Assembly (NCBI GenBank): GCA_017507885.1
Contig: JAFVZY010000004.1
Location: 1-57,332, forward strand
From: Candidatus Methanomethylophilaceae archaeon
GTDB taxonomy: Archaea > Thermoplasmatota > Thermoplasmata > Methanomassiliicoccales > Methanomethylophilaceae
DNA: 57,332 bases
Direction: 5' to 3'
Shown here: piece by piece, positions 8,438-16,846 of the stretch
Layout of the letters: each line of letters opens with the position of its first letter
Numbering within the stretch: the stretch's first letter is position 1
The notes under the pieces: generated by a model
The model's input: the letters and a program-made list of their open reading frames with translations, nothing else
Database searches by the model: none
Told to the model about the DNA's origin: nothing
Position numbers and translations under genes: made by a program

Positions 8438-9028
8438 ATGGAAACTGATGTCATGACATGGCTCGAAGCCCATGTCCCCGAGACCGTTCTCCTCGTCGGT
8501 GGAATTCTGGCGATACTCATCGCACTCACCTATGCTGGGAACAAGAACGGCGGGAAGTACAAGTTCCTCATGATTCTCGGTGCCTTTTTCGGGGCATTCA
8601 TGTTGGTCCTGTCCTTTACCGAAGGGGATGTTTGGCGCACTGGCACGTCCATAATCATATTGATTGCGGCATTCACATTATTGATCCGTCCGTTCCGCAA
8701 TGTCAATTTCGCAATCGTTCTCGCACTCTTGGTCATGGGAGTGGTCTATCTGGCATTGGAGGGCCTCAATGGGTACATGCTGTTCGACCACATCGACCTG
8801 ACCTCTCTTTCGGCAGGTTGGCCTAGAATCATTCTGGCTTTCGTTGCGGGTTCATTCGTGTACATGATCACGAATTTCCTCCAGGCCATTGTGCAGTTCT
8901 TCGGCAAGATTTTGAATTGCTGGCCGATCCTGTTCATACTCGGAATCGTGTGCATGATCGAGGCATATTCGATGTATATGGGGTATATTTCAGTATTTGA
9001 TTACGTCAGAGCCCTTATCGGTATGTGA
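8438..9028 (+). CDS. Polytopic membrane protein of unknown function
   Basis: 196 residues with about six hydrophobic segments, at roughly 17-33, 42-60, 70-84, 90-106, 125-150 and 158-185. Short polar turns such as GNKNGGKYK separate them. I see no transporter signature, conserved charged residue in a membrane span, or metal motif, so no function is proposed. A TATA box directly upstream and flanking terminator and tRNA gene indicate a single-gene transcript. Confidence 0.75.
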   Translation: METDVMTWLEAHVPETVLLVGGILAILIALTYAGNKNGGKYKFLMILGAFFGAFMLVLSFTEGDVWRTGTSIIILIAAFTLLIRPFRNVNFAIVLALLVMGVVYLALEGLNGYMLFDHIDLTSLSAGWPRIILAFVAGSFVYMITNFLQAIVQFFGKILNCWPILFILGIVCMIEAYSMYMGYISVFDYVRALIGM

Positions 9029-9039
9029 GGTAGTAGCTA

Positions 9040-9049
9040 ACTTTAAATT
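9040..9049 (+). promoter_or_regulatory. TATA box of tRNA-Arg
   Basis: CTTTAAATT-type element 28-37 bases before tRNA-Arg. Confidence 0.4.
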
Positions 9050-9076
9050 CTAGTAGTAGATGGGGGGTCTAAGAGT

Positions 9077-9151
9077 GGGCTCGTGGCTTAGCTAGGATAT
9101 AGCGCTGGCCTTCTAAGCCAGACGCCTGGGGTTCGAATCCCCACGGGCCCG
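9077..9151 (+). tRNA. tRNA-Arg (TCT)
   Basis: 75 bases. Acceptor GGGCTCG pairs with CGGGCCC, anticodon stem CTGGC/GCCAG encloses loop CTTCTAA (anticodon TCT, reading AGA), and the T-arm is TGGGG-TTCGAAT-CCCCA. Discriminator G73; CCA is not encoded. Confidence 0.94.
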
Positions 9152-9191
9152 CCTGGATGCATCCTCGTGATGTACATCAAGGAGATATCAC

Positions 9192-9299
9192 ATGAAGAGA
9201 GGCTCACGCGCCTGGAAGAAACGCGGTAACCAGCGTTGGAAATGGCGCAAGAAGAAAATGAGAAGAAGAAAGAGAGCAGCAAAGATGCGCAAGAAGTGA
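9192..9299 (+). CDS. rpl41e: 50S ribosomal protein eL41 (L41e)
   Basis: 35-residue, extremely basic peptide whose second half (WKWRKKKMRRRKR followed by KMRKK) is the L41e helix. L41e is normally about 25 residues; here there is an N-terminal extension starting MKRGSRAWKK. AAGGAGAT at 9179-9186 is a very good ribosome site five bases before the ATG. It lies between two tRNA genes, a setting where such a tiny gene is easily missed. Confidence 0.88.
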   Translation: MKRGSRAWKKRGNQRWKWRKKKMRRRKRAAKMRKK

Positions 9300-9324
9300 T
9301 CTGCACTCGCAACTCACACTCCAA

Positions 9325-9495
9325 GGGGGTATAGGCTAACCTGGCAGACTGGCGGGCTCCAGTTATTGAGCGTGATTGTAAATGGGTTTGCTGACAGTTG
9401 ATGATTAACTGGAGCGATGACTCATTGATTCCGCGGGAGGTAGCTCCTCCCGTAGTGGAAACCCGCTGACGGGGGTTCAAATCCCTCTGCCCCCA
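9325..9495 (+). tRNA. tRNA-Trp (CCA) with a 98-base intron
   Basis: Exon 1 is 9325-9362 and exon 2 is 9461-9495. Acceptor GGGGGTA pairs with TGCCCCC, anticodon stem GCGGG with CCCGC, and the T-arm is GGGGG-TTCAAAT-CCCTC; discriminator A73. The anticodon CCA is 9359-9361, and the intron lies at the canonical 37/38 site, where a splicing endonuclease cuts a bulge-helix-bulge. The D-stem has one mismatch in my folding. The intron carries a C/D-box guide RNA, listed separately, and a GGGAGG/CCTCCC hairpin in its 3' part. Confidence 0.9.
9372..9420 (+). ncRNA. C/D-box guide RNA inside the tRNA-Trp intron
   Basis: Box C GTGATTG (9372-9378), box D' CTGA (9391-9394), box C' TTGATGA (9398-9404) and a degenerate box D ATGA (9417-9420). 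The guide before D' (GGGTTT, 9384-9389) pairs with AAACCC in exon 2, and the base five positions upstream of D' falls on C39. The guide before D (9406-9415) pairs with 9356-9365 over ten bases, and the fifth base falls on C34. Haloferax volcanii is known to have the same arrangement, directing 2'-O-methylation of tRNA-Trp at positions 34 and 39. Confidence 0.82.
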
Positions 9496-9520
9496 CCTTG
9501 CGTATCTTTACTGATTCTCT

Positions 9521-9560
9521 TGGCACTTCGGTGCCAGACAACCCTTTTCTCATTTTATTT
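9521..9560 (+). terminator. Hairpin and T-rich tail after tRNA-Trp
   Basis: TGGCAC-TTCG-GTGCCA hairpin at 9521-9536, followed by a T-rich stretch (CCCTTTTCTCATTTT). The rest of the gap up to 9660 shows nothing I can name. Confidence 0.5.
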
Positions 9561-9660
9561 TTTTTATTTATCATTCACCGTATGTTTGTCGGTGGTTGTT
9601 TATGTGTTCGATTCCGTCCCTATGGTTGTTGTATCGAACAGAATCAAAAAATGAAAAGAA

Positions 9661-9676
9661 AGGTGCCGAGGCACCT
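9661..9676 (-). terminator. Terminator of the UPF0210 gene
   Basis: AGGTGC-CGAG-GCACCT hairpin just past the stop at 9679. Read on the minus strand it is followed by TTCTTTTCATTTTTT. Confidence 0.75.
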
Positions 9677-9678
9677 GT

Positions 9679-11043
9679 TTAATTTTTGAAGCTGTGGATG
9701 GGTGCGGGGATCCTTCCGCCGCGATTCACGAAGGCGGAGCAATCGAACATGTTCACAGGCATGATCTTCGCGTCCCCGAGAAGGCCTCCGAACTCCACGA
9801 CATCACCGACGTCCTTTCCGATGACGGGGATGATCCTGACCGCCGTCGTCTTCTGATTGACCATTCCTATAGCCATCTCATCCGCTATTATTCCCGCGAT
9901 GGTGGTTGCAGGGGTGTTTCCAGGGATGGCGATCATGTCCAGTCCGACGGAACATACGCAGGTCATGGCTTCGAGTTTCTCAAGGGTCAATGCACCGACT
10001 TCGGCGGCTATGGCCATGGAGCGGTCCTCGGTCACAGGGATGAATGCGCCACTGAGTCCACCGACATAGGATGATGCCATGACTCCGCCCTTCTTCACCT
10101 GATCGTTCAGGATTGCGAGTGCAGCCGTGGTTCCGGGTGCACCGGCGTATTCCATGCCCATCTCATGGATGATGTCGGCGATACTGTCGCCGATCGCAGG
10201 TGTGGGGGCAAGGGACAAATCCACGATTCCGAACGGGACCCCGAGTCTTTTGGAGGCTTCCTTCGCGTAGAGTTGACCCACACGGGTGATCTTGAACGCC
10301 GTTTTCTTGATGGTCTCGCAAAGGACTTCGAAATCCTGTCCCTTCACCTTGGCAACAGCATTCTTGACAACCCCCGGTCCACTGACTCCGACGTTGAGGA
10401 CGCAGTCCGCCTCTGTGACCCCGTGGAACGCTCCGGCCATGAAGGGGTTGTCGTCCGCGGGATTGCAGAACACCACGAGTTTGGCACATCCTATGGAGTC
10501 CGCATCCTTCGTGTATTCTGCGGCCTTCACTACTATATCGCCCATGAGCCTTACGGCATCCATGTTTATTCCCGTCTTGGTGGATCCCAGACTTATGGAC
10601 GAGCAGACCCTCTCCGTGCGGGCCAATGCCTCGGGGATTGACATTATGAGGTTCCTGTCGGCCTCGGTCATGCCCTTCTGAACAAGAGCGGAGAATCCCC
10701 CGATGAAATTGACGCCCACGTCGCGTGCGGCCCTGTCGAGCGTTTCCGCGACCCTGACGAAATCCTCGGGGGATCTGCATGCGGCCGCGCCTGCGATGGC
10801 CGCGGGCGTGATGGATATCCTTTTGTTGATGACAGGTACGCCGAATTCCATCCCGATTTCGTCACCGACGGACACCAGGTTCTTTGCAAGAGTGGTGATT
10901 TTGGCATATATCTTCTCGAGGAATCTGTCGAGGTCTGGATCGATGCAGTCCAGAAGGCTGATTCCCATCGTGATCGTCCTGACATCGAGATTCTCATGGG
11001 ATACCATGTCGTTGGTCTCGAAGACCTCATGAAACTCTACCAA
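9679..11043 (-). CDS. UPF0210 (PFL-like, DUF711) family protein
   Basis: 454 residues, the full length of the family. Recognisable segments are [15 protein letters not shown] at about 21-35, [13 protein letters not shown] at about 68-80, and glycine-rich stretches near the end. The fold is related to pyruvate formate-lyase-like glycyl-radical barrels, but the biochemical role is unknown. In archaea and bacteria it is almost always paired with a small ACT protein (UPF0237), which is exactly the gene ten bases upstream here, so the pair probably works in amino-acid-responsive metabolism (inference). Confidence 0.9.
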   Translation of the reverse strand: MVEFHEVFETNDMVSHENLDVRTITMGISLLDCIDPDLDRFLEKIYAKITTLAKNLVSVGDEIGMEFGVPVINKRISITPAAIAGAAACRSPEDFVRVAETLDRAARDVGVNFIGGFSALVQKGMTEADRNLIMSIPEALARTERVCSSISLGSTKTGINMDAVRLMGDIVVKAAEYTKDADSIGCAKLVVFCNPADDNPFMAGAFHGVTEADCVLNVGVSGPGVVKNAVAKVKGQDFEVLCETIKKTAFKITRVGQLYAKEASKRLGVPFGIVDLSLAPTPAIGDSIADIIHEMGMEYAGAPGTTAALAILNDQVKKGGVMASSYVGGLSGAFIPVTEDRSMAIAAEVGALTLEKLEAMTCVCSVGLDMIAIPGNTPATTIAGIIADEMAIGMVNQKTTAVRIIPVIGKDVGDVVEFGGLLGDAKIMPVNMFDCSAFVNRGGRIPAPIHSFKN

Positions 11044-11053
11044 TGGAACCGCC

Positions 11054-11326
11054 TCAGATCCTGTGCATCATGTCGAAGATCTCTTCATGCTGGGCCTTGA
11101 TTATGCAACCCACCTTCTCGCCAACCTCGTTGAGTCCGTTGGTGAGGGTTTCGAAGTTCCCCTCGAATTCTGTGGTGTCGACGATCATCATCATGTTGAT
11201 GTATTCCTGGACGGTGGTCTGTTTGATGTCCAGGATGTTGATGTTGTTGTCGGCGAAATAGTTGCATACGGTGGCTATGATGCCCACCTTGTCCTTTCCG
11301 ACCAGTGTGACGATGGTTCTGTTCAT
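11054..11326 (-). CDS. UPF0237 ACT-domain protein
   Basis: 90-residue single ACT domain: [29 protein letters not shown] at the start and the VEGCIIKAQ-like strand ([19 protein letters not shown]) at the end. ACT domains bind amino acids as allosteric sensors. It is co-transcribed with the UPF0210 gene, its usual partner, and starts one base after the stop of the citramalate synthase gene, so the three genes form one operon. Confidence 0.92.
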   Translation of the reverse strand: MNRTIVTLVGKDKVGIIATVCNYFADNNINILDIKQTTVQEYINMMMIVDTTEFEGNFETLTNGLNEVGEKVGCIIKAQHEEIFDMMHRI

Positions 11327-11327
11327 T

Positions 11328-12887
11328 TCATTCCTTCCTTGAGTTTTTATCCAAAGAGTATTCGATGGAGTCCAGTAGTGCTATCATACTGGCCTCTATG
11401 ACGTTGGTGGACACACCGACGGTCGTCCAATTGTCCTTTCCATCGGTGGTCCTTATCAATACGCGTACGGCGGTCATGGTTGCGGATTTCTCGTCTATGA
11501 CACGTACCTTGTAATCGGTGAGTCTGAGGGAGTCCATCTCGGGGAAGAATCTCCTGAGTGCCTTCCTGAGGGCATTGTCCAGGGCGTTGACGGGTCCGTT
11601 CCCGTCCGCGGCGGTGTGTTCCATCTCGCCGTGGATGTCGCGGACCTTGACGCTTGCCTCGGACCTGCCTTCGGAGGTCCCGTATTCGTCCATGAACACT
11701 CTGAACTCCTCCACGGTGAATCTGGGGTGGAACTCGCCCCTGAGTTTTCTCACCATGAGTTCGAAGCTCGCATCGGCCCCTTCGAACTGGTAACCCCGGG
11801 ATTCCATCTCCTTTATCTTGTCCACGATGTCCCTGCTGTCCCCTTCGTCCATCATGCCCAGTTGTTTCAGTTTTTCGGTTATGCTGGCTTTTCCCGCCAT
11901 GTCCGACACCAGCACCCTCCTCGTGTTGCCCACGGATTCCGGGGGGACGTGTTCATAGGTGCGCGGATTCCTCATGAGCGCGGACACGTGGATTCCGCCC
12001 TTGTGGGTGAATGCACGGTCGCCCACGTATGCCATGCCTGCGGAGGGGGTCATGTTGGCGACCTCTCCGATGTACTTGGACAGCGGGGCCAGATGCCTCG
12101 TGTCTATCCTCCCCACATCCATGCCCATCTTGATGGACAGGTTGGGTATTACGGTGCAGAGGTTGGCGTTCCCGCATCTCTCCCCGAGGCCGTTGACGGT
12201 CCCCTGGACGAGTCTGCAACCCGCCGACACGGCGGCCAACGTACATGCCGTGGCAAGGTCCGAGTCGTTGTGGCAATGGATTCCGAGGGGCGCATCCACC
12301 GATTCCGAAACGATGCGGACGGCCTCCGTCACCTGTTCCGGTGTGGATCCACCGTTGGTGTCGCACAACACCAGCCATTCGGCACCCCCTTTTTCCGCCG
12401 CCTGAAGGGCTTTCAACGCGTAATGCCTGTTGGATCTGAAACCATCGAAGAAGTGCTCCGCATCGAACATGACCCTTTTTCCGGATTCCTTCAGGAATCT
12501 GACGCTGTCCTCCACCATCCTCAGATTGTCTTCCAGTCCGATGCACAACGCATCCGTGACCTGGAAGTCCCATGTCTTTCCGAAGATGCAGCACCATTCG
12601 GCCCTTGATGCCGCAAGTGCCCTGAGGTTCGGGTCTTCGTCAGGATTAACACCGTATCTGCGGGTGCTTCCGAACGCCGTCAGCGCCGTCCCGTCCCTTA
12701 TCGGGGCTTTGGAGAAGAACTCGTCGTCGCGGGGGTTGGATCCGGGCCATCCCCCCTCAACGAAATCCATTCCGAACGAACACATCTTGTTGTATATGTC
12801 CAGCTTGTCTTCGCAGGAGAACGAGATTCCCTCCGTCTGGGACCCGTCCCTGAGGGTCGTGTCGTAGATGTACACTCTTCCGTTCAT
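11328..12887 (-). CDS. cimA: (R)-citramalate synthase
   Basis: 519 residues; condenses acetyl-CoA and pyruvate to citramalate, the threonine-independent entry to isoleucine synthesis. The DRE-TIM barrel begins with YDTTLRDGSQ at about residues 6-15. Metal and base residues are in GIHCHNDSDLA, and GERCGNANL is characteristic. The C-terminal 150 or so residues are the LeuA-type allosteric dimer domain. Length and the WPGSNP motif fit the CimA type rather than 2-isopropylmalate synthase. I start at the ATG 12887, two bases after the homoserine dehydrogenase stop; an ATG at 12908 would add seven residues. Confidence 0.9.
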   Translation of the reverse strand: MNGRVYIYDTTLRDGSQTEGISFSCEDKLDIYNKMCSFGMDFVEGGWPGSNPRDDEFFSKAPIRDGTALTAFGSTRRYGVNPDEDPNLRALAASRAEWCCIFGKTWDFQVTDALCIGLEDNLRMVEDSVRFLKESGKRVMFDAEHFFDGFRSNRHYALKALQAAEKGGAEWLVLCDTNGGSTPEQVTEAVRIVSESVDAPLGIHCHNDSDLATACTLAAVSAGCRLVQGTVNGLGERCGNANLCTVIPNLSIKMGMDVGRIDTRHLAPLSKYIGEVANMTPSAGMAYVGDRAFTHKGGIHVSALMRNPRTYEHVPPESVGNTRRVLVSDMAGKASITEKLKQLGMMDEGDSRDIVDKIKEMESRGYQFEGADASFELMVRKLRGEFHPRFTVEEFRVFMDEYGTSEGRSEASVKVRDIHGEMEHTAADGNGPVNALDNALRKALRRFFPEMDSLRLTDYKVRVIDEKSATMTAVRVLIRTTDGKDNWTTVGVSTNVIEASMIALLDSIEYSLDKNSRKE

Positions 12888-12888
12888 C

Positions 12889-13890
12889 TCATCCGACGAC
12901 CCTTTCATCCATGATGGCCACGAGGTCGCTCAATATCGCGGAGGCCGTTTCGATCCTCCCGGCACCGCGTCCGGATACGGTCACGGGTCCGGCCAGATCG
13001 GAGACGATCTGTGCGGTGTTCATGGTACCGGTTATTCCGAGGGGATGACCCTTGGGTATGAGACGGGGTGCGACCTCCAGCTTCGTGTCGGAGATCTCGG
13101 CGATGAGTCTGATGACCATGTTGCGTGTGGCGGCCATGGCTATGGCCTCCTCGGTTATGGATGTGATCCCTGTGATTTTCACATCCTTGAACGTGACGTC
13201 CCTGCCGAAGATGGAGTTGGCGAGGATGACGGCCTTGCACGCACTGTCGTAACCCTCTATGTCGTTGGTGGGGTCCGTTTCCGCATATCCCATCTGCTGG
13301 GCCTCCTTGAGGGCCTGTTCGAAGGGTTGTCCCTTGTCCATCTTGCTGAGGATGAAGTTGCAGGTCCCGTTCAGGATTCCGCGTATGGACATTATGCTCT
13401 CCCCCCTGAGGTTCTCGCGACATAGGTTGATGATGGGCATGGCCCCTCCGACGGAACCCTCGAAACGGAATTTGCAGGAGTTGGCCTTCGCGAGTTCGAT
13501 CAGTTCCCTGAATTTCAGGGCCAGCGGGCCCTTGTTGACCGTTATGACGTCCTTTTCGGATTCCAGTGCATGTCTGATGTTCAGAAGCCCGACGCCACCC
13601 GTCTCGACATTGGTGGGGCTGACCTCCACAAGTATGTCGTACTCGATCCCCTTCAAGACCTCCACCGAATCGGTGTATTCGGTTTCGCCCACCCTGCCGG
13701 TGGCCTTCTTCCTTTCCACGAGTCCCAGCGGATCGCATCCTTCGGGATCGTATGCGTACGTTCTGGAATCCATCGCTCCGACGATGATCGCCCTCTCCCC
13801 GTATCTTTTGTCGAAGAAATCCCTTCTCGAGGCGATGACCTCGGCGAATCCCTGTCCGACGGTTCCGAATCCGCAGATGAATATCCTCAT
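12889..13890 (-). CDS. hom: Homoserine dehydrogenase
   Basis: 333 residues; reduces aspartate semialdehyde to homoserine for threonine and methionine. The Rossmann motif is GFGTVGQGF at about 7-15. VTVNKGPLA and FEGSVGGAMPII follow, with catalytic-domain motifs LNGTCNFIL and GYAETDPTNDIEGYDSACK. It has no C-terminal ACT domain, but a separate ACT-domain gene precedes it and probably supplies regulation (inference). The ATG at 13890 has GAGGGGTG as ribosome site; a GTG nine bases earlier is less likely. Confidence 0.94.
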   Translation of the reverse strand: MRIFICGFGTVGQGFAEVIASRRDFFDKRYGERAIIVGAMDSRTYAYDPEGCDPLGLVERKKATGRVGETEYTDSVEVLKGIEYDILVEVSPTNVETGGVGLLNIRHALESEKDVITVNKGPLALKFRELIELAKANSCKFRFEGSVGGAMPIINLCRENLRGESIMSIRGILNGTCNFILSKMDKGQPFEQALKEAQQMGYAETDPTNDIEGYDSACKAVILANSIFGRDVTFKDVKITGITSITEEAIAMAATRNMVIRLIAEISDTKLEVAPRLIPKGHPLGITGTMNTAQIVSDLAGPVTVSGRGAGRIETASAILSDLVAIMDERVVG

Positions 13891-13891
13891 T

Positions 13892-14386
13892 TCACACACC
13901 CCTCACGTATGTTATTCCGTTCTTCCTGCATTCCTCATCCAGGAATTCGTCCACCCTGTCCAGATTGCGGGCGTCCTGCGTCTTCACGGATATCATCGCG
14001 GTACGTTTGGACGAGGGTCCCGTTTTGGAGGAATACCTTATATCGACGGAATCCAGGGCTATGCTGTGTTGGGCGGTGTTTATCAGCCCCTCGATGCCCT
14101 GCGCATCGAAGTCCCCTATGAGCATGTATTCCATGGAATACGTCCTGTTGCCGGATCCCATCCTGGCAATGATTATGTCGCGGGCCTGCCAGAGGTCTCT
14201 GAGTTTGCAGAGTTGGTTCCTGTCCTCAACCTCGAAGGTGACGTTGAGACAGATCCTGTTGTTGACGATGACCTCGCGGTTGTGTACGACCCCCATGATG
14301 TTTCCGTCAACGAGGGATATGGGTTCAAGGGACCCGACCAGTTGTCCCGGCAGGTCCTTCACGAATAGCTCAGCGTTCACTATCAT
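13892..14386 (-). CDS. ACT-domain protein linked to homoserine dehydrogenase
   Basis: 164 residues with two ACT-like halves: LFVKDLPGQLVGSLEPISLVDGNIMGVVHN at the start and a second beta-alpha unit around YMLIGDFDAQGIEGLINTAQ. Stand-alone ACT proteins preceding homoserine dehydrogenase are common in methanogens and are thought to give amino-acid feedback. The stop is one base before the dehydrogenase ATG. A TATA box (TTATTATAAG, about 14396-14405, minus strand) marks the probable head of the five-gene operon running to 9679. Confidence 0.8.
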   Translation of the reverse strand: MIVNAELFVKDLPGQLVGSLEPISLVDGNIMGVVHNREVIVNNRICLNVTFEVEDRNQLCKLRDLWQARDIIIARMGSGNRTYSMEYMLIGDFDAQGIEGLINTAQHSIALDSVDIRYSSKTGPSSKRTAMISVKTQDARNLDRVDEFLDEECRKNGITYVRGV

Positions 14387-14493
14387 GTGCGCACCTTATA
14401 ATAACAGGGTGGGTGATGTGCTGTTTTTATAAAAAACAGATGTGAAGAAACGTCACTTCAGGCAGGAATTGATAACAATAGAGGAAAAAGAAG

Positions 14494-14577
14494 CGCCGAG
14501 AGGGAGATTTGAACTCCCGAGGGAAAGTTCCCACGAGCTTTCCAGGCTCGCGCCTTACCGGGCTGGGCCATCTCGGC
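14494..14577 (-). tRNA. tRNA-Ser (GGA)
   Basis: 84 bases with the long variable arm typical of serine tRNA. Acceptor GCCGAGA/TCTCGGC, anticodon stem CGAGC/GCTCG enclosing CTGGAAA (anticodon GGA, reading UCC/UCU), variable stem GGGA/TCCC, T-loop TTCAAAT. Discriminator G73; no encoded CCA. Confidence 0.95.
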
Positions 14578-14605
14578 TTCGTAAACGGGGGAATAAGTCA
14601 TCGCA

Positions 14606-15385
14606 TTAAAACCTTTTGCCAAGCCATTGCACATCAGTACGGAAATCATCCAGATGATGGCGTATCGAACGTGATTCCGCAAGGTTTTCCGTATCTATGG
14701 TTGCGGTGCGGATGCATTCCCCCGTACCGCAATCGGACATCGTCCGTCCGAAGGGGTCGAGGCACCTTGAGCATCCGTGCATCACAAGGTCTCCGAACCG
14801 CCCCGTGTTGTTCATGTACACCATGTACGACACGTTCTCCAGGGCCCTTGCGGGAAGCACAGTGTCCAGGAATGGTTTGGATTGCATGGCCGATGCGGCA
14901 CAGCATATGTTCACCGACGCACCGTTGAGGGAGCACCCGTGAAGGATTTCCGGGAAGAATATGTCATAGCACACGCACAGTCCGAAACCGATGCCGCGGA
15001 ACCATCCCGTGACGGGTTCCGATCCCTGTCCGAAACCCTCCTCGGAATACACTCCGAATCTCGCGAGATGCGATTTGTGGTAAACGACATCGCCGTCCGG
15101 GGAGAGGAATGCCATGCTGTTGTACATGACCCCGTCCTCGAACCAGGGAGTTCCCAATGCAACCGCCGAATCGACGGACCTGCAGGCATCCGAGACCATT
15201 CCCACGCACCTCTCCGTTTCGGATTCCATTTCCGAACAATCCGACCCGTACCCCGTCAGGTACAGTTCGGGGAAAGCATACACGTCCGCCACTCCTTCCT
15301 CCAGGATCTCCAGGATTTTGCGGGCGTTGGTTTCCGGGGATCCCATCACAGGCCTCAGTTGACACATTCCCAATTCGATCCGCAT
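14606..15385 (-). CDS. Nitrilase-superfamily carbon-nitrogen hydrolase
   Basis: 259 residues with the complete catalytic triad: Glu40 (FPELYLTGY), Lys104 (YHKSHLARFG) and Cys139 (CVCYDIFFPE). These enzymes cleave amides or nitriles by way of a cysteine thioester. The gene is divergent from nadE, which is of the ammonia-dependent type, so it could act as an amidase that supplies ammonia to NAD synthesis. That link rests only on position. Stop is TAA, close to tRNA-Ser. Confidence 0.85.
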   Translation of the reverse strand: MRIELGMCQLRPVMGSPETNARKILEILEEGVADVYAFPELYLTGYGSDCSEMESETERCVGMVSDACRSVDSAVALGTPWFEDGVMYNSMAFLSPDGDVVYHKSHLARFGVYSEEGFGQGSEPVTGWFRGIGFGLCVCYDIFFPEILHGCSLNGASVNICCAASAMQSKPFLDTVLPARALENVSYMVYMNNTGRFGDLVMHGCSRCLDPFGRTMSDCGTGECIRTATIDTENLAESRSIRHHLDDFRTDVQWLGKRF

Positions 15386-15432
15386 GCGGGGTGCATCGTT
15401 CGATCCATATAAGGCGGTTCCCAGGAGGGAGT

Positions 15433-15442
15433 CTTAAATTTT
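15433..15442 (+). promoter_or_regulatory. TATA box of nadE
   Basis: CTTAAATTTT lies 22-31 bases before the ATG at 15464 and supports that start over the ATG at 15452. Confidence 0.45.
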
Positions 15443-15463
15443 CATCCCTCCATGTACCCCAAT

Positions 15464-16294
15464 ATGTCAGGCGTCACAATCCCCACCATCACCCCGGACG
15501 ATGTCCAGAATCTCCTATCGTTCATCAAGCAGACCTCGGACGACATCGGTTACAAGGGGGTCGTCATCGGAATCAGCGGAGGGATCGACTCCGCCGTCGT
15601 TACCAAACTGTGTGTCGATGCGTTGGGTGCAGATCGCGTTCTGAACGTCTTCATGCCGTCCCGTGTCACTCCCGCCGAGGACTACAAGGTCACCAAGGAG
15701 TTCTGCAACTCGTTGGGGACCGAGTACAGGGTGGTGGACATCCAGCCCGCCGTCGATGCGTTGGCCGCTGTTCTCCTCACAGGGAAGGAGACTCCCTTGG
15801 AGAGGGGCAACATATCCGCCAGATGCAGGATGATCGTGCTCTATAATCTTGCAAAGAAGAGGGGTTACCTCGTCGTGGGCACATCCAACCTCAGTGAGAT
15901 CATGATGGGCTATTTCACGAAGTTCGGGGACGGTGCCTGTGACATGACCCCGCTGTCCAACATGTACAAGACCGAAGTCAGGCAGATAGCATCCCTGATA
16001 GGCATCCCCGAGCACATAATCTCCAAGCCTCCATCCGCCGGATTGTGGGAGGGGCAGACCGACGAGTCCGATATGGGAATCACGTATGCCGATCTCGATC
16101 GGATCCTCTATTCCCTGGAGATGGACCGTACCGACACCCAGATCGAGGCCGATACGGGACTCCCGCGGGAACAGATCTCCGAAATCAGAAGGCAGGTCGA
16201 TTCGATGGAACACAAGAGGCTCCCGCCCCTTCGCCCGGATGATTTCCGAGGCCATCCGATGGATTCAAACTTCTTGTCAAACATTTTATATTAA
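15464..16294 (+). CDS. nadE: NH3-dependent NAD+ synthetase
   Basis: 276 residues; adenylates nicotinate adenine dinucleotide and amidates it with ammonia to give NAD+. The PP-loop SGGIDSAV is at about 38-45. LVVGTSNLSEIMMGYFTKFGDGACDMTPL and KPPSAGLWEGQTDE are typical of the single-domain form, which lacks a glutaminase domain. I chose the ATG 15464 (MSGVTIP) because the TATA box fits a leaderless start there; the ATG 15452 would add four residues. Confidence 0.95.
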   Translation: MSGVTIPTITPDDVQNLLSFIKQTSDDIGYKGVVIGISGGIDSAVVTKLCVDALGADRVLNVFMPSRVTPAEDYKVTKEFCNSLGTEYRVVDIQPAVDALAAVLLTGKETPLERGNISARCRMIVLYNLAKKRGYLVVGTSNLSEIMMGYFTKFGDGACDMTPLSNMYKTEVRQIASLIGIPEHIISKPPSAGLWEGQTDESDMGITYADLDRILYSLEMDRTDTQIEADTGLPREQISEIRRQVDSMEHKRLPPLRPDDFRGHPMDSNFLSNILY

Positions 16295-16348
16295 TTTTTA
16301 TCGTATTTCTGTTGTATTTTATCAGTTAGTATTAAATATGATTTCTTC

Positions 16349-16442
16349 ATTACAAGGTTTGTTGCTCCTGTAGTGTAGCGGCCAATCATGAAGCCCTCTC
16401 GAGGCTTCGACTCGGGTTCAAATCCCGACGGGAGCACTCATT
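16349..16442 (+). repeat. Duplicated tRNA-Glu unit, copy 1 of 2 (copy 2 at 16654-16747)
   Basis: A 94-base unit holding the whole tRNA-Glu plus 15 bases of 5' flank (ATTACAAGG-Y-TTGTT) and six bases of 3' flank (CTCATT) recurs 305 bases downstream with a single T/C difference in the flank. This indicates a recent duplication or gene conversion. Confidence 0.85.
16364..16436 (+). tRNA. tRNA-Glu (CTC), copy 1
   Basis: 73 bases: acceptor GCTCCTG/CGGGAGC, anticodon loop CTCTCGA (anticodon CTC), T-loop TTCAAAT, discriminator A; CCA not encoded. An A+T-rich promoter-like ATTAAATATG lies about 25-34 bases upstream. It is identical to the copy at 16669. Confidence 0.94.
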
Positions 16443-16632
16443 TCTTACTTCCATTATCCTTTGGTTTGTTTCGAGGTTCTCCCATTGTTCACCATTCTGT
16501 TCAGGCGGGTCGTTGCCGTTCCGGGTGTTCACGGATCCGACTCGGATCGATTGTCGCATCCGCGGTTCACAATCCCCATTGGTTTCTACGTATGAACATA
16601 TAGTATGCTCGTATCATGCGGATGTGAACGTA

Positions 16633-16646
16633 GCCAATATATACTA
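16633..16646 (+). promoter_or_regulatory. TATA box of the second tRNA-Glu
   Basis: CCAATATATACTAT element 23-36 bases before the tRNA. The 16442-16632 stretch between the two tRNAs shows nothing else I can name. Confidence 0.5.
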
Positions 16647-16668
16647 TGTCCGTATTACAAGGCTTGTT

Positions 16669-16741
16669 GCTCCTGTAGTGTAGCGGCCAATCATGAAGCC
16701 CTCTCGAGGCTTCGACTCGGGTTCAAATCCCGACGGGAGCA
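16669..16741 (+). tRNA. tRNA-Glu (CTC), copy 2
   Basis: 73 bases, identical in every position to the copy at 16364. It has its own TATA box, so both copies are probably expressed. CCA is not encoded. Confidence 0.94.
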
Positions 16742-16846
16742 CTCATTCATCTTCTATTCAGATGTCGTTCACTCTGTTCGTTATCGTTCCCCGTGGACGA
16801 TTCGGTCTCCAATCCCGTTGGAACCCTGTATGTCGTGTGGCTTCGA

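Noticed and set aside
9088-9480. 130-codon minus-strand frame across tRNA-Arg, eL41 and tRNA-Trp
   Set aside because: It lies opposite two clear tRNAs and a ribosomal protein gene.
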